DNA of 39,578 nt from Elusimicrobia bacterium CG1_02_37_114 (GCA_001871125.1 MNXB01000064.1:1-39578); one strand, 5' to 3'. Counted from the stretch's first letter, positions 23,907 to 32,884 are shown. Numbers and translations: made by a program. The notes: generated by a model not told the origin, from the letters alone.

Positions 23907-24365
23907 GTGATAAAAATCTTTGATTTTCTTTGTCAAAAAGCCGTTACACTTGAAATTAAATCACGAGACAAAAAAGGTTCAATAAGTGAACTTATTGAGT
24001 TGCTGCTTAAAGAAAAAAAAGTAAAAGATTCTGTAAAAGCATTAAATGCTGTCATGGAAAGAGAAAAATTAGGCACAACAGGAGTCGGTCAGGGAGTTGC
24101 CATACCTCACGGCAGAGTGGATACCGTCAGTGAACTTGTAGGAGCATTTGGTATTTCAAAACAGGGGATACAATTTGACTCGCTTGATGGCGAACCGGTA
24201 CATTTGGTTTTTTTATTACTTTCACCGCCTGATTCAGCAGGGTATCATTTGCGGGCTATAGCACGTATATCGCGACTTTTTAAGGATAAATTTTTCAGAC
24301 AGGCATTACTTGATGCGACTGACGTAGAAGAAGTATTAAAAATTATTCGTCAGGAAGATGAATAA
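23907..24365 (+). CDS. ptsN: PTS EIIA-type protein (PtsN/fructose family)
   Basis: A 152-residue EIIA domain with the phosphorylatable His 68 in GVAIPHGR, preceded by ALNAVMEREKLGTTGVGQG and followed by PVHLVFLLLSPPDSAGYHL. It takes phosphate from HPr. No EIIB or EIIC is nearby, and position after lptB mirrors the lptA-lptB-rpoN-hpf-ptsN order of Proteobacteria, so a regulatory PtsN role is more likely than sugar uptake. The start is GTG 23907 with a strong GGAGGAAG upstream. Confidence 0.88.
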   Translation: MIKIFDFLCQKAVTLEIKSRDKKGSISELIELLLKEKKVKDSVKALNAVMEREKLGTTGVGQGVAIPHGRVDTVSELVGAFGISKQGIQFDSLDGEPVHLVFLLLSPPDSAGYHLRAIARISRLFKDKFFRQALLDATDVEEVLKIIRQEDE

Positions 24366-24381
24366 TGCCGCACTCAAAGTA

Positions 24382-24397
24382 GAGGCATTTTCGGATG
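24382..24397 (+). promoter_or_regulatory. Conserved start module GAGGCATTTTCGGATG of the GH57 gene
   Basis: GAGGCATTTTCGGATG ends with the GH57 ATG and matches the 3' arm of the start hairpins of the modE-like gene and ptsH. The pairing arm CATCCGAAA is absent here, so this copy should stay open. Confidence 0.55.
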
Positions 24398-26494
24398 AAA
24401 AAACTGTATTTTTTATTTGGTGTTCATAATCATCAGCCAGTCGGTAATTTTCCGCATGTATTTGACAGAGCATATAAACTTGCCTATAGCCCGTTTATAA
24501 AGCTAATGCAGGCACATCCAGGGGTTAAATGGACACTGCACTGCAGCGGAATACTGTGGGATTATTTTGAAGAAAAGCGTCCGGAATACCTAAATATTGT
24601 CAGGAAACTTATTGGTTCCGGTCAGGTTGAACTACTTACAGGCGGTTATTATGAACCTATACTTTCTATTTTACCCGATAGAGATAAATTAGGACAGGTA
24701 AACAAACTTACAGAATTTATCAGGGAAAAATTCAACTTCCAGCCCAGGGGCGCCTGGCTTGCTGAACGTATATGGGAAGGTTCGTTAGCAAAAATTCTTA
24801 AACAATCAAATCTTGAATATACAATACTTGATGACCATCATTTCATTTCAAATGGACTCTCTAAGAAAGATTTAAATGGATATTACATAACCGAAGAGCA
24901 GGGACATGCTCTAAAAATTTTTTCTATAAGCGAGACGTTGAGATACAGTATACCCTGGCGTCCTGTCCAGGATACAATTGAATATTTTAAAACTATGGCA
25001 GCAGAGTCGGATAAATTAGATAATCCTACGGATAATCCATGTGTCGTTATGATAGATGATGGTGAAAAATTCGGACTCTGGCCAGGAACAAATAGACTTG
25101 TCTATACCAGCAGATGGTTAGATAAATTCCTTACCGCAATTGAACAAAATTCAGACTGGCTAAAAACTCTTACATTTAGTGAATTTGTTAAGACTTTTCC
25201 TGCCAGGGGGAGAGTATATTTAGCTCCGGCGAGCTATTTTGAAATGACACAGTGGTCCTTACCTCACAAAGCGCAGTCAGAACTGGAAGATGTTCTTGAA
25301 GAGTTAGAGCATTTACCCGGGGGTGAGAGAATAAAAAAGTTTATTCATGGGGGGATATGGCAGAATTTTCTGGTGAAATATCCCGATGCAAACAATATGC
25401 ACAAAAAAATGCTGTATGTAAGCAATAAAATAGATAATTTTAAAGACACTACCCACCATACTAAAGCACTTGATTCTCTCTACGCAGGTCAGTGTAACTG
25501 TGCCTACTGGCATGGTGTATTCGGCGGTCTTTATCTGCCGCATTTACGCCTGGCAATTTATAAGAAACTTATACGGGCTGAAACCTTATTGAATAAGGAG
25601 CAGAAGTCTGATATAGAATTAAGGAATATTGATTTTGATTGTGATGGGAAACAGGAAATAATTTTGGAGACAAATGCCCAGAATTTATATATCAGACCCC
25701 ATAGCGGCGGTACAATATTTGAGTGGGATATAAAAGGATGCGGGGTCAATTTGCTGGGAGTGATTACCAGATATAAAGAAACCTATCACGATAAATTAGC
25801 AGAGATAGTAGAACTAAAGAAGAAAAAATTAGCTTCCGGTATAAGCGCTGCTTTGCTGGGATTATATAAAAGTAAAGGCAAGAAACTTATTAAATATGTA
25901 CATCATGATTTCTATAACAGAGTTTCTTTGATTGACCATTTCTTTCACAAAAGCACAAAGCTTGAGGATTTTTACAGGTGTCAGTACATTGAACAGGGAG
26001 ACTTTATCCAGGGAGAATATGATTATGACATTATTGACGAGAGAAAAGAAAACGGTGCAATGTCAGTAAGACTTGCAAAGAAAGGCCATGTTTTAATAGA
26101 GGGGACATCTTTTGCACTTGAGGTAAGAAAAACCGTAACTTTCAGTAGAAAATCAGAGGTGGTTGTGAATTATGAAATAATTAATCATTCTGATTTACCG
26201 ATTGCTTTGTGGCATGGTGTTGAGTTTAACCTTGTAGCAGGCTCAAAATCTGTTGAAAAGGAAGAAATGCTGAATAAAAAAACTTTTGAAAAGATTTACA
26301 GGGATGAAAATTTTAAGATAAAATTTGATTTTTCCCTGCCTAAAAATATCTGGATATTTCCGGTAGAAACCGTTTCTCTATCGGATAGAGGTTTTGAACG
26401 CACCTGTCAGGGAGCGTGCGTGCTATTCCATGAAAATTTCAAAATTCAACCGCATAAATCCCATTTCTGGGATATGAGTTTTGGGGTTTGCTGA
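24395..26494 (+). CDS. GH57 4-alpha-glucanotransferase/alpha-glucan-acting enzyme
   Basis: A 699-residue glycoside hydrolase family 57 protein. The five conserved regions are HNHQP (11-15), GGYYEPIL (83-90), WLAERIWE with nucleophile Glu 124, IDDGEKFG with the acid/base Asp near 221, and APASYFEMTQWSLP. The helical DUF1925 and C-terminal beta DUF1926 regions follow, the layout of Thermococcus-type 4-alpha-glucanotransferases. It should remodel glycogen or maltodextrin in the cytoplasm. Near residues 206-213 an in-frame insert (DKLDNPTD) comes from the 21-bp repeat also found in moeA. It sits between ptsN and ptsH, hinting that alpha-glucan use and PTS signalling are co-regulated. Confidence 0.92.
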   Translation: MKKLYFLFGVHNHQPVGNFPHVFDRAYKLAYSPFIKLMQAHPGVKWTLHCSGILWDYFEEKRPEYLNIVRKLIGSGQVELLTGGYYEPILSILPDRDKLGQVNKLTEFIREKFNFQPRGAWLAERIWEGSLAKILKQSNLEYTILDDHHFISNGLSKKDLNGYYITEEQGHALKIFSISETLRYSIPWRPVQDTIEYFKTMAAESDKLDNPTDNPCVVMIDDGEKFGLWPGTNRLVYTSRWLDKFLTAIEQNSDWLKTLTFSEFVKTFPARGRVYLAPASYFEMTQWSLPHKAQSELEDVLEELEHLPGGERIKKFIHGGIWQNFLVKYPDANNMHKKMLYVSNKIDNFKDTTHHTKALDSLYAGQCNCAYWHGVFGGLYLPHLRLAIYKKLIRAETLLNKEQKSDIELRNIDFDCDGKQEIILETNAQNLYIRPHSGGTIFEWDIKGCGVNLLGVITRYKETYHDKLAEIVELKKKKLASGISAALLGLYKSKGKKLIKYVHHDFYNRVSLIDHFFHKSTKLEDFYRCQYIEQGDFIQGEYDYDIIDERKENGAMSVRLAKKGHVLIEGTSFALEVRKTVTFSRKSEVVVNYEIINHSDLPIALWHGVEFNLVAGSKSVEKEEMLNKKTFEKIYRDENFKIKFDFSLPKNIWIFPVETVSLSDRGFERTCQGACVLFHENFKIQPHKSHFWDMSFGVC
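25010..25030 (+). repeat. 21-bp repeat unit inside the GH57 gene
   Basis: GATAAATTAGATAATCCTACG differs from the moeA units by one base and is read in the same frame (DKLDNPT). It falls just before the motif IV strand, in a place where relatives have a variable loop. Confidence 0.85.
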
Positions 26495-26539
26495 TGAAAC
26501 TTACATGCCCCTGCGGGGCATCAATTAACATTAAAATTA

Positions 26540-26578
26540 GTCCCCCCTTGATTTCTTCGAAATCAATACAGGGGGGAC
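26540..26578. repeat. Strong hairpin between the GH57 gene and ptsH
   Basis: GTCCCCCC (26540-26547) pairs with GGGGGGAC (26571-26578), and TTGATTTC (26548-26555) with GAAATCAA (26559-26566), with a small bulge. It abuts the ptsH start hairpin. Similar C-run/G-run hairpins occur at 31888-31953 and 37386-37422. It could act as a terminator, RNA processing site or mobile repeat. Confidence 0.75.
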
Positions 26579-26603
26579 ATCCGAAAGAGAGGATTTTCGG
26601 ATG
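26578..26603 (+). promoter_or_regulatory. Start-codon hairpin with the Shine-Dalgarno in its loop (ptsH)
   Basis: CATCCGAAA (26578-26586) pairs exactly with TTTCGGATG (26595-26603), whose ATG starts ptsH. The loop GAGAGGAT carries the ribosome binding site. Stem sequence is identical to that at 3420-3446 while the loops differ. Confidence 0.75.
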
Positions 26604-26864
26604 GAAGAAAGAATTTTACAAATAAAGAACAGATTGGGATTACATGCACGTCCTGCAGCACTTTTCGTTCAGACATCAACAAAGTTCAAATCCAGGATAA
26701 GGGTATTCAAAAATGACCAGGAAGTTGATGGTAAGAGTATTATGGGACTTATGACTCTTGCGGCAGAATGCGATTCATCCATATATATTATTATTGAGGG
26801 AGAAGATGAAAAAAAAGCAATGGAGGAACTCAGTAAACTTGTCCAAAACGGATTTAACGAATAG
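26601..26864 (+). CDS. ptsH: Phosphocarrier protein HPr
   Basis: An 87-residue HPr with the active His 15 in GLHARPAA and Ser 46 in DGKSIMGLMTLAA. His 15 accepts phosphate from enzyme I. The context around Ser 46 matches HPr proteins phosphorylated by HPr kinase, so serine control is possible, though no hprK is in the window. Translation start lies in a hairpin shared with the modE-like gene. ptsI follows after 12 bases. Confidence 0.95.
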   Translation: MEERILQIKNRLGLHARPAALFVQTSTKFKSRIRVFKNDQEVDGKSIMGLMTLAAECDSSIYIIIEGEDEKKAMEELSKLVQNGFNE

Positions 26865-26876
26865 TGAGGATAAGAA

Positions 26877-28619
26877 ATGGATAAAACAAAATCTAGTGTA
26901 GTGAAAGGAATCCCGGGGTCCCCGGGAATTGCTATCGGTAAGGTTTTTTTGATAGAAGAAGACTTTCCTGTAGTATTAAAAAAAATACCCAAAAGTATGA
27001 TAAAGAAGGAAATCTCAAGGCTTCATAATGCATTATCACAGGTTCGTGAAGAAATGTATTTAGAAAAGCATAAGATTTTGAAAGTACTCGGGAAAGAGCA
27101 TGCTCCATTAGCGGATGTTTATCTGAGAATTCTTGATGACCCCATATTGAAAAAGGACGTTGCAAATAGAATTTCTGAAGAAGGTATTAATGCTGAACAC
27201 GCACTTTCAGCAACAATAGAAAAAGTTGTGCAGTCATTTGAAAAAATAGAAGATGAGTATTTTAATGAACGGAAAAACGATATACAGGAAGTCGGTAAAA
27301 GAATATTGAGGCATTTAATGGGCTCACAAAGAAAATATATTAATGAAGCAAATGCAGATTCTACGATAGTTGCTCACAATTTAACCCCTGCGGATACTGT
27401 TGCGTTGTATGAACATAAGGTGAGTGCGTTTGCAATAGATATTGGCAGTAAAACCGCACACGCTTCTTTACTGGCACAGGGACTGGAAATACCTGCAGTC
27501 GTTGGCTTAAAAAATATTACAGCTATTGCTAACAACGGAGATGATGTCATTGTTGATGGAAATCAGGGATTGGTTATTGTAAACCCCGATGACGAAACAC
27601 TTGAAAATTATCGTAAGGAACATGAGATAGAACAGCAGGAATTGTACGAGTTAAAAAAATTACGTAATGTAGCGGCAGAAACTATTGATGGTCATAGAGT
27701 AACACTGACGGGTAATATTGATAGTATAAAAGAGGTAAAATCCATACTTGATTCAGGAGCAGAAGGCGTGGGTCTTTTTAGAACGGAGTTTCTATACATG
27801 AACCGCGATAAATTACCTTCTGAGGAAGAACAATACGAAATATATAGCAGCATTGCACAGAAAGTACTGCCTTACTCCCTTACTATACGGACTATAGATT
27901 TAGGCGGAGACAAATTAGCAAAATTTGGTTTTGACGATATTGTTGCCGAAGACAATCCTTTTCTGGGTTTACGTTCTCTAAGGTTGTGTTTGAAATATCC
28001 GGAAGTCTTTGTGGTACAATTGAAAGCGATCTTACGTGCATCGGCAAAAGGTAAAATTAAAGTAATGTTTCCTATGGTTACAGGTCTTGCAGAATTTCGT
28101 CAAGCAAAAAAGATTTTTGAGGAGACAAAGGAAGTGCTTAGAAAAAACATTCAGGATTTTGATGAAAACATAAAACTTGGTGCAATGATTGAAACACCGT
28201 CAGCAGCTCTTACAGCCGATGCGATTGCCCGCGAGGCAGATTTTCTTTCGATAGGTACAAATGACCTGATTCAATATACATTGGCAGTTGATAGAGTAAA
28301 CGAAAATGTTGCTTTTATGTATGAACCATTACACCTGTCAATCCTGAGATTATTGAGACATATAATTGAAGCAACGCATAGTGCCGCTAAATTGGTGGGT
28401 ATGTGTGGGGAAATGGCAGGCGACCCTGCATTTACAACAATACTTATGGGACTGGGCTTGGATGAATTCAGTGTCCCTCCCATAGCTGTTCCTAAAATTA
28501 AGAAAATAATAAGGTCAAGTTCGATTGCAGACTCAAAGAAACTCGTCCAGGAAATATTTGGAACGGACGATTACAATACTGTTGTGAATTTACTCCGTAA
28601 ACCCCATCAGAAAGGGTAG
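26877..28619 (+). CDS. ptsI: Phosphoenolpyruvate-protein phosphotransferase (PTS enzyme I)
   Basis: A 580-residue enzyme I that moves phosphate from phosphoenolpyruvate to HPr. The N-terminal part starts GIPGSPGIAIGKV, and the phospho-His domain has H195 in DIGSKTAHASLLAQGLEI. The C-terminal PEP-binding barrel has GVGLFRTEFLYM, RTIDLGGDK, NPFLGLRSLRL, MIETPSAALTA, SIGTNDLIQYTLAVDR and GMCGEMAGDP. All catalytic blocks look intact. Most relatives read GGRTSH where this has GSKTAH around the active His. It forms a pair with ptsH, and lepA follows after 13 bases. Confidence 0.96.
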   Translation: MDKTKSSVVKGIPGSPGIAIGKVFLIEEDFPVVLKKIPKSMIKKEISRLHNALSQVREEMYLEKHKILKVLGKEHAPLADVYLRILDDPILKKDVANRISEEGINAEHALSATIEKVVQSFEKIEDEYFNERKNDIQEVGKRILRHLMGSQRKYINEANADSTIVAHNLTPADTVALYEHKVSAFAIDIGSKTAHASLLAQGLEIPAVVGLKNITAIANNGDDVIVDGNQGLVIVNPDDETLENYRKEHEIEQQELYELKKLRNVAAETIDGHRVTLTGNIDSIKEVKSILDSGAEGVGLFRTEFLYMNRDKLPSEEEQYEIYSSIAQKVLPYSLTIRTIDLGGDKLAKFGFDDIVAEDNPFLGLRSLRLCLKYPEVFVVQLKAILRASAKGKIKVMFPMVTGLAEFRQAKKIFEETKEVLRKNIQDFDENIKLGAMIETPSAALTADAIAREADFLSIGTNDLIQYTLAVDRVNENVAFMYEPLHLSILRLLRHIIEATHSAAKLVGMCGEMAGDPAFTTILMGLGLDEFSVPPIAVPKIKKIIRSSSIADSKKLVQEIFGTDDYNTVVNLLRKPHQKG

Positions 28620-28632
28620 GACTTTCAAAGAA

Positions 28633-30426
28633 ATGCTGATAGAAAATATACGCAATTTCTGTATAGTGGCACATATTGACCACGGGAAAAGCACACTTGC
28701 TGACAGATTGTTAGAATATACAAATACAATCCCCCTGAGCCAGATGAGACCCCAGATACTTGATGGAATGGATATTGAACGGGAAAGAGGTATTACCATA
28801 AGGTCAAAGACAATAAGAATGAATTACAGAACAGATGATGGCAGAGAGTATATACTGGACCTTATTGACACGCCCGGTCATGTTGATTTTAGTTATGAAA
28901 TTTCACGCGCAATGATTGCCTGTGAAGGTGCTATCCTGGTTGTTGATGCATCCCAGGGTGTTGAAGCGCAGACGCTTGCCAATGTGTTCCTGGCAAGGAA
29001 GGCAAATCTTAAAATTATCCCTGTGATAAACAAAATAGATCTTGCTACAGCAGACATTGAAGAGACAAAAAAGCAGATAAAAGAAATTTTAAACATAGAT
29101 ACAGAACCAATACTGGTGAGTGCAAAGGAAGGTATTGGAATAAAAGAAGTACTCAATGCAATAATAACAAAACTGCCGTCACCCAAATGTAATCCGGACA
29201 GCAACTTAAGAGCAATCTTATTTGACTCTTTTTATGATTCCTATAAAGGCGTTGTAGTGTATTCAAGAGTATTTGACGGAGAAATGCGTTCCGGTATGAA
29301 ACTCACGCTGGTTTCTTCAAACAGGAGTTATGAACTCTTAGAACTGGGACACATACAGATTAAAATGATACCCTGTGAAAAACTGACCCCGGGTGAGGTT
29401 GGATATTTAATCGCTGGAATAAAAAACATTCACGAAGTAAGGATAGGCGACACTATAATAGAGAAAGACAAAGTTCCCGAAAAGATAGAAACTCACTATA
29501 CCGAAGTTAAACCGTTTGTTTTTGCCGGACTCTACACAATAAATCCTGGTGAATACGATAATCTCAGGACAGCACTGGAAAAATTACATTTAACCGATGC
29601 GTCATTCCAATATACCCCTGTCAGTTCACATACACTCGGTCCAGGGTTCCACTGTGGTTTTTTGGGTTCGTTACATATGGAAATAGTTAAAGAGAGACTT
29701 GAAAGGGAATATAAAGTAGACCTTATACTAACCCCGCCGAACGTTGTATATCGCGTGAAGACAATAAAAAAAGAAGCCGAGATAGACAACCCGACAAAAT
29801 TTCCTCCATATAATGAAATCATTGAAATCCAGGAGCCGTGTGTTAAAGTAACAATAATTAGTCCGGTTGCATATCTCAGTAACGTAATGGAATTATGTAA
29901 AAATCATCGCGGTAATTATGTGGAAATGCAGCAGGTTGATGCCAACCATGTGATTATTATTTTTGAACTGCCCTTGGCAGAAATTATCGTGGGATTCTAT
30001 GATTCGTTGAAATCTGTTTCAAAAGGTTATGCATCATTTGATTATGAGCATATTGGCTATAAACCGGGTCCTCTGGTGAAATTAGAAATTCTTATCAATA
30101 ACCAGACCATTGATGCATTCTCCTATATCATCCATGAGTCAAAATCACAAACTACCGGTCGTAAAGTTGTTGAGAAACTGAAAGAACTTATCCCGAGACA
30201 TCTTTTTCAAATTCCAATACAGGCAAAAATAAAAAATCACATAGTTGCCCGTGAAGATATTGCCGGATACAGGAAAGATGTAATAGCGAAATTATACGGG
30301 GGCGATGTAACGAGAAAAAGAAAACTATTGGAGAAACAAAAAGATGGAAAGAAAAAAATGAAACAATTCGGTAAGGTCGAAATACCGCAGGAAGTATTCT
30401 TCGCTTTAGTAAAGGAGTCGCTTTAA
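28633..30426 (+). CDS. lepA: Elongation factor 4 (LepA)
   Basis: A 597-residue ribosomal back-translocase GTPase. G1 AHIDHGKSTL, G2 RGITI, G3 DTPGHVDF, G4 NKIDL and the LepA-specific C-terminal domain (from about residue 490, with IPIQAKIKNHIVAREDI and RKDVIAKLYGGDVTRKRKLL) are all visible. Length is standard. lepB starts directly after the stop codon, a common lepA-lepB arrangement. Confidence 0.97.
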   Translation: MLIENIRNFCIVAHIDHGKSTLADRLLEYTNTIPLSQMRPQILDGMDIERERGITIRSKTIRMNYRTDDGREYILDLIDTPGHVDFSYEISRAMIACEGAILVVDASQGVEAQTLANVFLARKANLKIIPVINKIDLATADIEETKKQIKEILNIDTEPILVSAKEGIGIKEVLNAIITKLPSPKCNPDSNLRAILFDSFYDSYKGVVVYSRVFDGEMRSGMKLTLVSSNRSYELLELGHIQIKMIPCEKLTPGEVGYLIAGIKNIHEVRIGDTIIEKDKVPEKIETHYTEVKPFVFAGLYTINPGEYDNLRTALEKLHLTDASFQYTPVSSHTLGPGFHCGFLGSLHMEIVKERLEREYKVDLILTPPNVVYRVKTIKKEAEIDNPTKFPPYNEIIEIQEPCVKVTIISPVAYLSNVMELCKNHRGNYVEMQQVDANHVIIIFELPLAEIIVGFYDSLKSVSKGYASFDYEHIGYKPGPLVKLEILINNQTIDAFSYIIHESKSQTTGRKVVEKLKELIPRHLFQIPIQAKIKNHIVAREDIAGYRKDVIAKLYGGDVTRKRKLLEKQKDGKKKMKQFGKVEIPQEVFFALVKESL

Positions 30427-31401
30427 ATGGAGAAAAAATTATTTTTCGTAGGTATAGCACTATTGATTTATTCTTTATTGTTAAAAGTTTTTGTTAAAAA
30501 GAACAAATATGACAATAGAGTCACTATGGTTTTTCATGGCATATTCTACTGTGCAGCAGGAATTGTTATTGGTTTGCTTGGTCAGGTTTTACTTGGTATG
30601 TTTGGATTCATAAGTATCTCTGAAACTGAACTCAACTCCAGGATCGGTCTGTATTTCGGCATTATCGGAGGGGTGATTGGTGTTATTGCAGGTGTTATAG
30701 GAATATTAAATAAGCCGGAAAAAGAGCGTGAAAAACTGCTTAGAAAAGATTTGGATTGGAGTGATACAGGCTGGTCAGCAGTTTTACTTGCTTCTTTATT
30801 GATGTATTTTGTAGTCCAGGCGTTTAAAATACCTTCCGGCAGTATGCGTATGACTCTTGTTGAGGGAGACCATCTATTTGTAAATAAATTCATATATGGT
30901 ATTCATGTTCCTTTGACAGACGGTAAAAGGGTTCTTCCTATAAAAAAAGTCCAACACCAGGATATAATAATTTTTCTCTGTCCAAAGATAGCGTTGTCAC
31001 AGGATGAACAAAGAAGAGGTGTAGAAAAAGACTTTATAAAACGTGCAATAGGTTTACCTGGCGATACCGTAGAGATAAGGGGTAAGAAGGTTTATGTAAA
31101 TAATAAATTGCTGGAGGAACCATATCTGAACTTTGAAGATGAATATATTCAACCCAGAATAAAATTATTTAATACAAACCAAGAGTATCAGAAAGTGTGG
31201 TCTGCAGGAGGGTTTAGAAGTTTACCTGCGAGGGATAACTTTGGACCGATAACCGTTCCTCCGGGACATTTTTTTGTTATGGGTGATAACAGAGACAAGT
31301 CTTTTGATTCAAGATTCTGGGGACCGCTACCAGACAGAAATCTTAAAGGAAATGCACTTATATTGTACTGGCCAATAAATAGAATCAAGATAATTAAGTA
31401 A
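30427..31401 (+). CDS. lepB: Signal peptidase I with an extra N-terminal membrane region
   Basis: Cleaves signal peptides of exported proteins at the periplasmic face. Catalytic Ser 139 is in IPSGSMRMTL and general-base Lys 205 in IKRAIGLPGD; FFVMGDNRDKSFDSRFWG and the box VPPGH are present. The 110 residues before the usual N-terminus carry about three additional hydrophobic segments (ALLIYSLLLKVF, GIVIGLLGQVLLGMF, IIGGVIGVIAGVIGIL). Such extended forms occur in other diderm phyla. A hairpin repeat lies 1-50 bases after the stop. Confidence 0.94.
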   Translation: MEKKLFFVGIALLIYSLLLKVFVKKNKYDNRVTMVFHGIFYCAAGIVIGLLGQVLLGMFGFISISETELNSRIGLYFGIIGGVIGVIAGVIGILNKPEKEREKLLRKDLDWSDTGWSAVLLASLLMYFVVQAFKIPSGSMRMTLVEGDHLFVNKFIYGIHVPLTDGKRVLPIKKVQHQDIIIFLCPKIALSQDEQRRGVEKDFIKRAIGLPGDTVEIRGKKVYVNNKLLEEPYLNFEDEYIQPRIKLFNTNQEYQKVWSAGGFRSLPARDNFGPITVPPGHFFVMGDNRDKSFDSRFWGPLPDRNLKGNALILYWPINRIKIIK

Positions 31402-31450
31402 AATCCTGAAGGATTAACTCCAGGGATTCCCCGATTTATCGGGGACGATT
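31402..31450. repeat. Hairpins after lepB; copy 2 of the CCCCRATTTATYGGGG repeat
   Basis: AATCC/GGATT (31402-31415) is followed by the stem CCCCGAT/ATCGGGG (31429-31444) within AGGGATTCCCCGATTTATCG. Copy 1 at 10879-10907 has CCCCAAT/ATTGGGG, a compensated difference. No T-run follows, so a classical terminator is unlikely. Confidence 0.7.
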
Positions 31451-31476
31451 TCTTGGAATGACGAAGGAACTCATTT

Positions 31477-31884
31477 ATGCTCCAGTGGATAATTTTAGCA
31501 GTAATATTTTTCATCATTGAAATACTTACCCCAGGAGTTTTCTTTTTCAGTTGTTTAGGAGTTGGTGCTATACTTGGAGGACTGATAACTTTAGTTAGTT
31601 CACAATGGATATTGCCCTGGTTGGTGTTTATTTTTTCGTCAGTAATTATGATTTATTTTGTGAGACCTGCCGTTAAACGGCTTGTCAAATTTGAACCCAA
31701 GAAATCCAATGTAGATGCACTTATTGGCAGAGAAGCGGTTGTAACACAGGAAATTATCCCGCCGAAAATGGGCCTGGTAAAAGTCGGTGGCGAATTATGG
31801 AATGCAGAATCCAGTGAGAAAATTGAAAAAGATAAAAAAGTTGAAATAGTAAAAATTGAAGGCACCCATGTGGTAGTAAAATAA
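31477..31884 (+). CDS. NfeD-family protein (short form)
   Basis: A 135-residue protein with an N-terminal membrane region (QWIILAVIFFIIEILTPGVFFF and two further helices to about residue 63) and a C-terminal OB-fold-like domain (DALIGREAVVTQEI, GLVKVGGELWNAES, VEIVKIEGTHVVV). This is the short NfeD type that partners with stomatin/SPFH proteins, and the stomatin gene follows. The pair is thought to organise membrane protein quality control or microdomains. Confidence 0.9.
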   Translation: MLQWIILAVIFFIIEILTPGVFFFSCLGVGAILGGLITLVSSQWILPWLVFIFSSVIMIYFVRPAVKRLVKFEPKKSNVDALIGREAVVTQEIIPPKMGLVKVGGELWNAESSEKIEKDKKVEIVKIEGTHVVVK

Positions 31885-31887
31885 TTC

Positions 31888-31953
31888 AATCCCCCTTGTT
31901 CCCCCTTTTATTCCTACGGAACCTACTTCGGTAAAGGGGGATATTGGGGGATT
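31888..31953. repeat. Nested C-run/G-run inverted repeat between nfeD and stomatin genes
   Basis: AATCCCCC (31888-31895) pairs with GGGGGATT (31946-31953). Inside it CCCCCTTTTA (31901-31910) pairs imperfectly with TAAAGGGGG (31932-31940), and a small TTCC/GGAA hairpin lies in the loop. It belongs with the other C/G-run hairpins near ptsH, the nitroreductase gene and lpxI. Confidence 0.7.
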
Positions 31954-31968
31954 AAAAAGGAGACAGCA

Positions 31969-32865
31969 ATGGCAGAAATACCGGCAGGACTTATTTTTGT
32001 ATTAGTAATTTTAGCAATTGTGTTCATAGCAAGCGCAGCAAAAATTGTTAAACAAAATGAGAAAGGATTAGTTGAAACACTTGGGAAATATACCCGCACG
32101 GTGGATTCCGGACTGACGATTATTTTTCCAATAATCCAGCACATTCGCAGGGTGGATTTGCGTGAGCAGGTCATTGATGTCCCTCCACAGAACGTCATTA
32201 CCAAGGACAATGTTCTTGTTACTGTTGATGCTATAATTTATTTTCAAATTACAGACCCGTTCAAGGTGGTTTACAATATTGTAAACTTTGCGATGGCAGC
32301 ACTTAAACTTGCACAGACGAACCTCCGTAATGTGATTGGCGACCTTGAACTTGACCAGACACTGACAAGCAGGGAAAAAATTAACCTTCAACTCAGGGAG
32401 GTACTTGATGAAGCAACCGACAACTGGGGCGTTAAGGTTACCCGTGTGGAAATACAGAAGATAGACCCGCCTAAAGATATAACCGATGCCATGAGCAAGC
32501 AGATGAAAGCAGAAAGAGAAAAGAGAGCGGTTATTTTAGAATCTGAAGGAATCCGTCAATCACAGATTTTACAGGCAGAGGGTCAAAAGCAGAAGCAGAT
32601 ACTTGATGCAGAAGGCCGAGCACAGGCTATCAAGGCGGTAGCAGATGCTGAAAAATATCAGATTGAGATAGTGTTTAACGCCATACATTCAGGCAGACCT
32701 ACAAACGACCTGTTGGCTATAAAATATCTTGAAACCCTCGGCAAAATTGCTGATGGCAAAGCTACGAAGATATTCTTACCGCTTGAAACTTCAAATGTCC
32801 TCGGTTCATTAGGCGGGATTGCCGAACTCTTCAAGGAAAAACAAGAAGATAAAAAAGAAGGATAA
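31969..32865 (+). CDS. Stomatin/SPFH (band 7) family protein
   Basis: A 298-residue SPFH protein: one N-terminal membrane helix (GLIFVLVILAIVFIASAA), then the band-7 domain (KIVKQNEKGLVETLGKYTRT, VDLREQVIDVPPQNVITKDNV) and a coiled-coil AE-repeat region (MKAEREKRAVILESEGIRQS and on). It likely forms membrane-bound oligomers with the NfeD partner just upstream. AAGGAGA precedes the ATG. Confidence 0.94.
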   Translation: MAEIPAGLIFVLVILAIVFIASAAKIVKQNEKGLVETLGKYTRTVDSGLTIIFPIIQHIRRVDLREQVIDVPPQNVITKDNVLVTVDAIIYFQITDPFKVVYNIVNFAMAALKLAQTNLRNVIGDLELDQTLTSREKINLQLREVLDEATDNWGVKVTRVEIQKIDPPKDITDAMSKQMKAEREKRAVILESEGIRQSQILQAEGQKQKQILDAEGRAQAIKAVADAEKYQIEIVFNAIHSGRPTNDLLAIKYLETLGKIADGKATKIFLPLETSNVLGSLGGIAELFKEKQEDKKEG

Positions 32866-32884
32866 TAGTTAGGAGGTGTTGAAA

